Assembly: GCA_023053545.1 (NCBI GenBank)
Contig: JAKZAN010000004.1
Location: 10,912,001 to 10,976,000, forward strand
Direction: 5' to 3'
Length of the DNA: 64,000 nucleotides
Origin: Lepidurus packardi
Taxonomy: Eukaryota > Arthropoda > Branchiopoda > Notostraca > Triopsidae
Shown here: in pieces, positions 57,399 through 64,000 of the stretch
Numbering within the stretch: the first letter of the stretch is position 1
How the letters are laid out: the number at the start of each line of letters is the position of its first letter
Notes under the pieces: model-generated
What the model was told of the DNA's origin: nothing
Databases searched by the model: none
The model's input: the letters and a program-made list of their open reading frames with translations, nothing else
Translations under genes and position numbers: made by a program

Positions 57399-58484
57399 TC
57401 ACCAGTAAGGTCCATCATTGAGCAGGTGGTTCCAGGACGAAAAATCCGCCCAGGAAGGCAACTCGCCGTTTAAAACGCCAACAGCTCGCTGATTCGGACT
57501 GTTGCAAGGCCTGTGTTTGGTACTCTTATTCTCAGAAGGCGGAGTTAGCGGTGAAGGGGGCGGCGTTTTGGGCAGCGGCTTCTGCTTCTCAAGTGTGTAA
57601 TTCTTGCTATCGTTCGAATCCCAAAATTCGTTGGCGTCGCTGTTGAATCGTACACAGAACTGGCACGTTTTCACTGTGTCGTCATTGGGGATCGGAATCT
57701 TGAAGGAAAAGGTCTCCAACAGGTTCACGGCGCCCGCCGCACAAGCCGGGGATGATGCACGCACGTATTCGGCAGGATATTCTTTGAAAGTCGCCCAGTT
57801 GTCCCATGTGATCCGTATCGTAACCGCTTTATTGTAAGAAACGTTGCGAACTTTGACCGTGCCGACCAAAGCAGGCTCGGCCACGCCCTCTTGAACCACG
57901 CACGACTCCAAAGACACGTTTTGGCGTTCCACCCGCGCCCTGAAGTCGAGGTAATCTGCAGCAGGCTGGCGGAAAAGAACATCCCAACCGGGCGTGGTGA
58001 CTTCCGCAGTGACTCCCCCTGTAACTTGCTCAAGGAAGTCGGCGCTCCATCGCGGTGGACATTCTGAAGGTTCCGTCATAACTTTGATCTGAGCGAGCGC
58101 CAACCCACGGTCGTCGGCAAAAATGACTCGTTTCTTGTTTCTGTGAAGGCCCAGTGGTGTAGTGGGGGAGTCTAATGAGTCCACTTCTGGCGAAGACGGA
58201 GGTGAAGGTGTGGTGGGCGTCTTCTCTGCCTTTCGTAGAACTAAACAAGAGCGAAGGGGCGTGGATGGAGCAGGAGATAACATGGCAGCTGTGGGTTTCG
58301 GACTGTAGAAACTGATATTGCTGTTTTGATTGTTACTGTTGTTCATTGCGAGCCGCCGGAGCGTACGCAACGTACTCCGCGCAGACGGCGAAGGAAGGAA
58401 CTGGAGGGCGGAATCTGTGAAGGCAGCGTTAGCAGCCCGGCATGGGACAGGGCTATAAAGGGGCGGGGATGCGGCGAGCATCAT
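57399..58484 (-). CDS. PP1 glycogen-targeting regulatory subunit (PPP1R3 family), CBM21
   Basis: It brings protein phosphatase 1 to glycogen, where dephosphorylation activates glycogen synthase. This single-exon gene has 361 residues. The N-terminal ~130 are Ser/Pro/Thr-rich. KKRVIFADDRGLALAQIKVM contains the PP1-docking RVxF motif (RVIF). The CBM21 carbohydrate-binding domain follows (SLESCVVQEG, GTVKVRNVSYNKAVTIRITWD, then TCQFCVRFNSDANEFWDSND and SKNYTL). The short C-terminus is Pro-rich and ends DGPYW. It fits the PPP1R3B/C/D group and fly Gbs proteins; which one is uncertain. Two ATGs open the frame (58484 and 58481). Confidence 0.92.
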   Translation of the reverse strand: MMLAASPPLYSPVPCRAANAAFTDSALQFLPSPSARSTLRTLRRLAMNNSNNQNSNISFYSPKPTAAMLSPAPSTPLRSCLVLRKAEKTPTTPSPPSSPEVDSLDSPTTPLGLHRNKKRVIFADDRGLALAQIKVMTEPSECPPRWSADFLEQVTGGVTAEVTTPGWDVLFRQPAADYLDFRARVERQNVSLESCVVQEGVAEPALVGTVKVRNVSYNKAVTIRITWDNWATFKEYPAEYVRASSPACAAGAVNLLETFSFKIPIPNDDTVKTCQFCVRFNSDANEFWDSNDSKNYTLEKQKPLPKTPPPSPLTPPSENKSTKHRPCNSPNQRAVGVLNGELPSWADFSSWNHLLNDGPYW

Positions 58485-61400
58485 CTTTTAAGCTTCTTTT
58501 GGGAATATAACAAACGCTTTGGCTTTCCTTGGCAATGCCAAATGGCAATGAACGGCAAAGACTTCAGAGCTTCTCCCAAATTAGAATCTATAAAAACCAT
58601 ACAAAGAAAAAAATAACATAAGTCAAATTTAACTAAGGTTGAGAATGACGCAAGTTCTCGAACTATGTCCCTTTTTAGAAATCACTCCTAGCTTAGCAAC
58701 AGCTTTTTGGCAATATGCCAACACAATCTATTTGACACCATGTGAAAAAAATAACAAAAAACAAACAAACTAAGACCGAAAACAAAAAACAGCTGAGACG
58801 AAGCCAACAGACTAAAAACCCCAAGTTACCGGTGCAAGGAGAAAGGTAATATTAGTCAAGTGAACGGAGTCGAGTGTTTTTGAGGTACCTTGAAGTGTAT
58901 TTGAGAATAGCAAGTTCTGAAAACATGACACGAATTACACCAGGGCCCTGGCCCAGATTTTTAAACTTTGTCTCCAGCCAACACGTTTGAATATGGAATA
59001 CTCATGGGAGGAACACAGAACACGGGCCAAGGTGCTTTTACGAATGCCTGTCCTTGCCTTCCGCCATGGGCGACCTTCACAAAGATGTTACGAATTAGTC
59101 TACCAACCCCCAACAAGGTTTAAAAGGCCTAGGCTTTCTATTTTAAGGTCCAAAGACCGTTTTGCTCGTTTTCCTGGTTTCGAAAGCGAAGCTATTGTCG
59201 AAAACAAGCGATTGAGCAACTGGGAAAATTTGGCTCACGCCCATGAAAACCTCACAACCAAAGAACGGAAACAAACTGCAGATAAGGCTCTAAATTGTTT
59301 ACCGTAAAACAAAAGTACAACTTACTCGTATCAGTCTCGAACAGCAAATGAAGAAAAAATCCTTGGTAAAATGGCTCGCGGTGTAGTAATTCAAAACTTT
59401 TTCGTCGGCTTAACGCTTTCTCTCGACTTTCACTCCAATAAAACATAAAAACGAAGCGGGATTTATGTAATGGCTAAAGGCTTTGGAGCAACACTTGTGA
59501 GTTAAAAACAGGAAAAATGAGACGCTCAAAAGTACAGTTTGGCCAAAAATAGTTCAATTTTGTATTTCGTAGAGATTTTCCAGGGAGCCCGTGTGGCAAA
59601 CCCCTTGACTCGACGCCGGACAAACCACTACTGCAGCACTACTAGTACGAGAGAAAGGCTTGTAACATTCGGGGCACACGTGAATCAGCAGTCACGGAGT
59701 CAACAAAGCAGGTTTGGTAAAGGGAACCACCCAAAGCTCCTGCGAGATACGACAAAACGAGAAACGACAGGGAGAACCTATGTTGGTCGAACAAATATAT
59801 GGAACTGAGGCACCGTTGGTGACGTATCGAGCATCCAAGGCCTGGGTATCACGTGAACGATCCTTGGCCCCACGTGTTCGAATTTGCATTTTAGCTAGCC
59901 GGTTCTACATAAGCCGCGCATTATGCAACCTTGTTTGGAGCTTGTTACCAAATGAAATAAAAAATGTTTTTGTTGTTCTTGGAGAGCTACAAGTCGAGGA
60001 AGGAGTGAAAAAAAGAGAAAGAAAGTTGGAGAAAAGCATGTGAATAGGGAGGGACAAAACCGTTTGCGGTAAAGGGGGTCGAGCAAGGTCAGGAACGGAA
60101 AGCCCTTTCCGGGAACAACGGAGCCAATGTCTGTCGACACGTACAAACAGCTTTCCACCCCCAGTTACTTTCCTGGGAATTAAGCGAGTCAACACATCAA
60201 CAATGATTGGAAATGAGTCAAAATGTAGACCGATGTAGACTCTTAGTTTTCTCCCTATAGTTTCTAGCTAGCCAAGCCAACGGAACGGCCTTGGATGAGG
60301 AGATTTTGGACGATTAGAAGAATCTTACCTCCCAAGTTGATCACGTGATCCCTGAATGCAGGCAATCTACGTATTTCTTCGCACGTGTGGACTGTAAAGG
60401 CTCTATTTGTGCGCCCATCAATCTCATTGACCTGTTGCAATCAAAAAGAAAAAGGAGATTAGACTCGTGTGAGGGCAGCGAGCCAGGAAATTCATATGAT
60501 AAAGGCGCCAGTCTGCCTGGCCATGTCCCTGGCGTGTTTTACATTGTCCCTTAACAAGCATTCGTGGGAGCTTTGCTGGAGCAAGTAGTGGAGATAAAAA
60601 GAAGGCAGAAAAAGAGTTGGCAGTTGATAAAAAGAAGACGACACAGATACTTGTATTGGCTTGGCTTCTACGTGATCCAGGCAAAGCACTTGCTATGTTG
60701 GCATAGAAAATGCAGGGCGTTCATTCGCTGGAGCTGGTCATCGTACGACACCGGGGTTGAGAGCGACTCGAGAGTTGTACGGTAAAGTAGATGCAGGTTT
60801 TCTGGGTTGCTTCAATATTGAAACCATCAGGCAGCAGTCACGTGCTCGTCTGTGGGGAAAAGCGTGTTCGCAAAGCCTAAAGGAAATAGTCTATTATTGA
60901 AGGTCGAACAAGGGCGCAGAGGCTTCAAACTTACCCCATGCCTAGGCCTATTTTACTTATGCAGAGGGGCTCAGCCCCAGCCTTTCTGGTTAGGCATGTG
61001 TTGTTAAAGTTGAATTGATGGAGGACAGGCGGATATGCAGCTCGAAAAGCCTTGTTACCGAACCAACGTGAAAAGAAGTCGGCCTTTTACTGAGTTCTCT
61101 CCCAGCTTCTCGGTTGAACGAACTATCGTTGACCATATATAGAAAAAAGAAACATTAGCACCGTTTACTTTTTAAGTTAAGTAGCATTTTGCCATTATAG
61201 ACACGACTTTTTTGACGCAGATTTAGCCAATTATATTCAGTTGTTAAACGTCAATTGAGACGGTTTGTAGACAGTTTAAATTCTAACAATTCGGTTACTG
61301 ATATCAGTTTTTTAAATTAATATTTGGCTTTCTTAAATAATGATTATTATATACAAATGGCGATTTTCTTGTTTTCCACACTTTGAAAATGGAACATGAA

Positions 61401-61910
61401 AATGAAACTATGTGAAGGAAGGTTTATAGTTATAAGATAAGTACTTTTGCTGTTTGTATATAAATACACATTACCTTGAACTTGTGAAATCATTTCCTTT
61501 AATTAAATTAACACTTATTAGACTGCAACAAGGAAGCCGTTAAATGCGACATAACAAATCTCAGCGCCATCTAGTTGATGTTTAAACAAAAATGGGTCAA
61601 TCCGAAAATTGCGCGGAATTTTAAAATGCTTTTTTGAAGTGTCACCTGAAAAATAACTTTAAAACGCTCGTGATTAGTGTGTAACGCAGCAAAAACTATG
61701 TATTTAATAGTCAGTTTAATAGATCAGTACATATTATTTATAGAGGTGTATCACAATGACTTGCTATGTGATTATTGCGTAATATTACATTAGGTAGTTC
61801 AGTAGCCCCAAACCGAATTTCCTTCATACAACTGAGGAATTTCCAATGAATTAAAAAGGCACAATTTGGGTGTGCTTGTACTACTATACATTGAGACCAT
61901 TTATTTCTTT
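58485..61910. other. 3.4-kb intergenic region upstream of the PP1 subunit gene
   Basis: No coding exon or RNA gene is supported. The region separates the PP1 subunit start from the 3' end of the mannosidase gene (both minus strand) and contains an E-box cluster. An unrecognised non-coding transcript cannot be excluded. Confidence 0.45.
59677..60844. promoter_or_regulatory. Cluster of six CACGTG E-boxes upstream of the PP1 glycogen subunit
   Basis: CACGTG occurs at 59677, 59850, 59871, 60342, 60382 and 60839, including a 12-bp palindrome GATCACGTGATC at 60340. This is dense for a sequence of about 40% GC. It lies 1.2-2.4 kb upstream of the glycogen-targeting gene and 1.1-2.2 kb downstream of the mannosidase stop. 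Binding by Mondo-Mlx, Myc or MITF-type factors is inferred from the motif only. Confidence 0.5.
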
Positions 61911-64000
61911 TTATTTAAAGGTCACCCTTAAAGTTCTCAGTTCCATTGGCTTCACTGGGAAATCGCCAAAACCATTAACAAGCTTTTCTTCTCCATCTCC
62001 CAATCCTGTCAATAAAGTCGTGCGAATTTCTGACACAGACACGTCTAAAAATTCTGTTCCCCGTGGTAATGCATTCTTCTTTTCTCCTCTGGTAAAACAT
62101 TTTGAGTTTTCGCCTGAAAAAGGAACACTGCAGTCGTACCCACGCCTGTGAACCACCATGAGCGCGCTTTTTGATGGAAGCTCCGCCTCTTCCGTTTTCT
62201 CTGACAACGTTCGCAGCGCCAGTAACTGCACTTCGCATGGCCATGCTTGATTAACCAACGGTAGAAATGGCGTCAGTTTCAAATCCGGAAGCGTTACAAC
62301 CCATTGACTGGAAGGATATGACAACTGCCACGCCCTTTGCACCGCCAAAAGACTCGGTTGGTTCGATTCTATATCCACATTCGGTTCTAGCAGCAGCCAG
62401 AACTTGGTAGTCGTTGCTTTCGAGTCCATAACACCCTCGCCCAAGCCTCTGGCGTCGTCGTACATGGTTTTTCGATCTAAAACGCATTCTAAAGCCCCGT
62501 CATAAAACCCCGTACATCCATGGGCTCTTCCGACGAGCAAAGAAAGTCTGCGAGTCCCATCTTGCAAGTAAATCATATCTGTTACAGGGTAATAATTCCC
62601 CTCCACGCCCAGTGACTTTATAGTGACCCTTTTCTGCATTTGAAAACCGTTCTGGTCCGTGAAAACCACACCCTTGTTGTCCAAATCCGTTTGAAAACGA
62701 ATGATCACGTCATTGCCCCGAAATTGGGGCATATTACTAAGATCCAATCTGTTCTCCATGTACACGCCTTCTTGCAGCGCTGGGTCGTGGTAAATAATAG
62801 TGGAATGCACGAAACTATGACCAACTAATACTGATACTTCCGATGCTACCCGACCACTCGTGATGTAAATCTGCGTGAGTTGATCTTTAAAAGCTTTCCA
62901 GTCAGGTTCAGATCGTCCGGTATCCGTCATAAACAAATAGGCGCCGCTGTGGTACGGAGCGGTAGTGTACGCGCCAAACTGCAAGTGACAGCGCGTCTTT
63001 TGGCCCCCTGTACGCTGCCAACTCTTCAAGAGACCGGATTTCCCGTCCACTAGCAGCTTAACTGCAGAATTCTGCAACAAAATATCTCCTACTGGCAATT
63101 TGGCAGTGTTGAACGGCAATTTCCCATGCATGTCACTACACAAGGGGCAGTAGACGTTAGTTAAGCTTAAGTTTCTTCCGCTAGGTGTCTCTGGAAGCGT
63201 TCGGATAAGGAATGTAGAGATAGATAGTGGGGCTAAATGCGCTACAAAGACTAATTCAAAACAGTCTTCGGAATATTGTAGAAAGGAGGTAGATTCTGAG
63301 GAAGATTTGGCAAGGAACCAAATGGGATTTACTTGGAAAGTTACTGGTTGGCTCTGGGGGTTCAGAACTTGTAGAAAAGGGGCAGAGACACGAGTTTTTA
63401 CCACTTCTGTCCGCCAGTGAGGGTCTGGATTGTATAAAACAAGGCTTTGTTCGGAATCTCCTGAGTTTGAAACTTCATCCTGTCCAAAATTACGCTCCAA
63501 AGAAATAGATAGTTTACTAGGCGTATCTTCGTATTTGGCGCGTTCCGAGTCGGCAAAGAGTAAAGAAGAATTCGTGAATGAAGAAAGGAGCAGCGAAGCG
63601 CAACGACTTTGTAGTTTTTCGACGTTTTGCAGAGAGGTAAAAAGACGCTGGCCATAATCGTGCATGACGTGCGCTTTGGAAGTACCAGTAATGGCGTCAT
63701 GGTGCATAAACAACCCCAAATTTCGTCTAGCCGTCACCAATTGCTCGTAATTATGGTCCAGTACTCGGCGCCAACGTTCTGCTATACTATTCCGCTGCCG
63801 AATGTGTGCTGTTGTTAAACTGTATATGATTTCGGTAGCTCGCAAGGCAGATTCCACTTCCCGAGCCAGTTGCTTAAAAAGAGGGCGGGTACTAAAGTAT
63901 CCCGTCCAATAGGCAGCCCTTCCTTCGTTGAAGACATCGGCATATGGAAAGAAATCGCCAGAAAGTACCGGGAATCGATCCAGAGACCCGTGAGCCTTAA
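61911..64000 (-). CDS. Golgi alpha-mannosidase II-type enzyme (GH38), C-terminal part
   Basis: The gene enters from beyond the right edge of the window, so the N-terminus is missing. At least 695 codons are open with no intron visible. The sequence begins HGSLDRFPVLSGDFFPYADV, then ARRNLGLFMHHDAITGTSKA, the conserved block near the GH38 active site, followed by HVMHDYGQRLF. The long C-terminal beta-sandwich region follows (SGAYLFMTDTGRSEP, NGFQMQKRVTI) and the end FPVKPMELRTLRVTFK. The enzyme trims two mannoses from GlcNAcMan5GlcNAc2 during N-glycan maturation. A lysosomal mannosidase is less likely because HHDAITGTSKAHVMHDY and the C-terminus fit the class II Golgi form. Confidence 0.92.
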   Translation of the reverse strand, partial: KAHGSLDRFPVLSGDFFPYADVFNEGRAAYWTGYFSTRPLFKQLAREVESALRATEIIYSLTTAHIRQRNSIAERWRRVLDHNYEQLVTARRNLGLFMHHDAITGTSKAHVMHDYGQRLFTSLQNVEKLQSRCASLLLSSFTNSSLLFADSERAKYEDTPSKLSISLERNFGQDEVSNSGDSEQSLVLYNPDPHWRTEVVKTRVSAPFLQVLNPQSQPVTFQVNPIWFLAKSSSESTSFLQYSEDCFELVFVAHLAPLSISTFLIRTLPETPSGRNLSLTNVYCPLCSDMHGKLPFNTAKLPVGDILLQNSAVKLLVDGKSGLLKSWQRTGGQKTRCHLQFGAYTTAPYHSGAYLFMTDTGRSEPDWKAFKDQLTQIYITSGRVASEVSVLVGHSFVHSTIIYHDPALQEGVYMENRLDLSNMPQFRGNDVIIRFQTDLDNKGVVFTDQNGFQMQKRVTIKSLGVEGNYYPVTDMIYLQDGTRRLSLLVGRAHGCTGFYDGALECVLDRKTMYDDARGLGEGVMDSKATTTKFWLLLEPNVDIESNQPSLLAVQRAWQLSYPSSQWVVTLPDLKLTPFLPLVNQAWPCEVQLLALRTLSEKTEEAELPSKSALMVVHRRGYDCSVPFSGENSKCFTRGEKKNALPRGTEFLDVSVSEIRTTLLTGLGDGEEKLVNGFGDFPVKPMELRTLRVTFK

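Noticed and set aside
59539..60195. Overlapping frames on both strands up to about 109 codons
   Set aside because: No domain, no splice structure and no consistent frame. Treated as intergenic DNA.

Overview
This window is nuclear DNA of an arthropod. The genes are eukaryotic, and most are split by short GT-AG introns of about 50-150 bp. There is a tandem set of seven-transmembrane gustatory-receptor-like genes of the arthropod type, the merlin gene ends like the insect protein, and a short TTAGG array (the common arthropod telomere unit) lies inside one repeat. The lineage cannot be fixed by eye. Short introns, tight packing and intron-free receptor genes point to a compact genome. All exon boundaries were assembled by hand from splice sites, reading phase and remembered family sequences, so treat them as good to within a few bases.

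Layout. 0.6-9.7 kb, all minus strand: merlin (first coding exon not found), the NEXT-complex scaffold ZCCHC8, and a C2H2 zinc-finger protein. 11.2-14.9 kb, minus: a GPI-anchored Ly6 protein and a secreted Gly/Ser/His-rich protein. 15.7-32 kb: the chemoreceptor block, with one receptor on the minus strand, then Rab35 (minus), then six receptor genes and one receptor relic on the plus strand. 32.3-33.3 kb: two non-autonomous repeats, one a hAT-type MITE with a perfect 8-bp target-site duplication. 33.7-42.4 kb: a cabut/KLF10-11 transcription factor, TAF5 (both minus) and the 25-residue ribosomal protein L41 (plus). 43.7-50.6 kb, minus: Rab5, NOP14, RPL26. 50.7-54.1 kb, plus: mitochondrial short/branched-chain acyl-CoA dehydrogenase, then an adaptor combining a MyD88-like death domain with an Act1/CIKS-like SEFIR domain. 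54.2-58.5 kb, minus: NOP56 and an intron-free glycogen-targeting subunit of protein phosphatase 1. 61.9-64 kb, minus: the C-terminal two thirds of a Golgi alpha-mannosidase II-type enzyme, cut by the window edge.

Themes. Ribosome production is heavily represented (RPL41, NOP14, RPL26, NOP56 within 14 kb). The receptor block shows birth-and-death evolution: a likely gene-conversion tract, a receptor that has lost its start codon, and a decayed duplicate that kept its flanking DNA. CACGTG E-boxes cluster around cabut and upstream of the glycogen-targeting gene, which suggests shared bHLH-ZIP (for example Mondo-Mlx) control of sugar and glycogen genes. The most novel candidates are the death-SEFIR adaptor, whose first intron is a minisatellite made of copies of its own 5' splice site, and a foldback element carrying telomere-like repeats at its centre.
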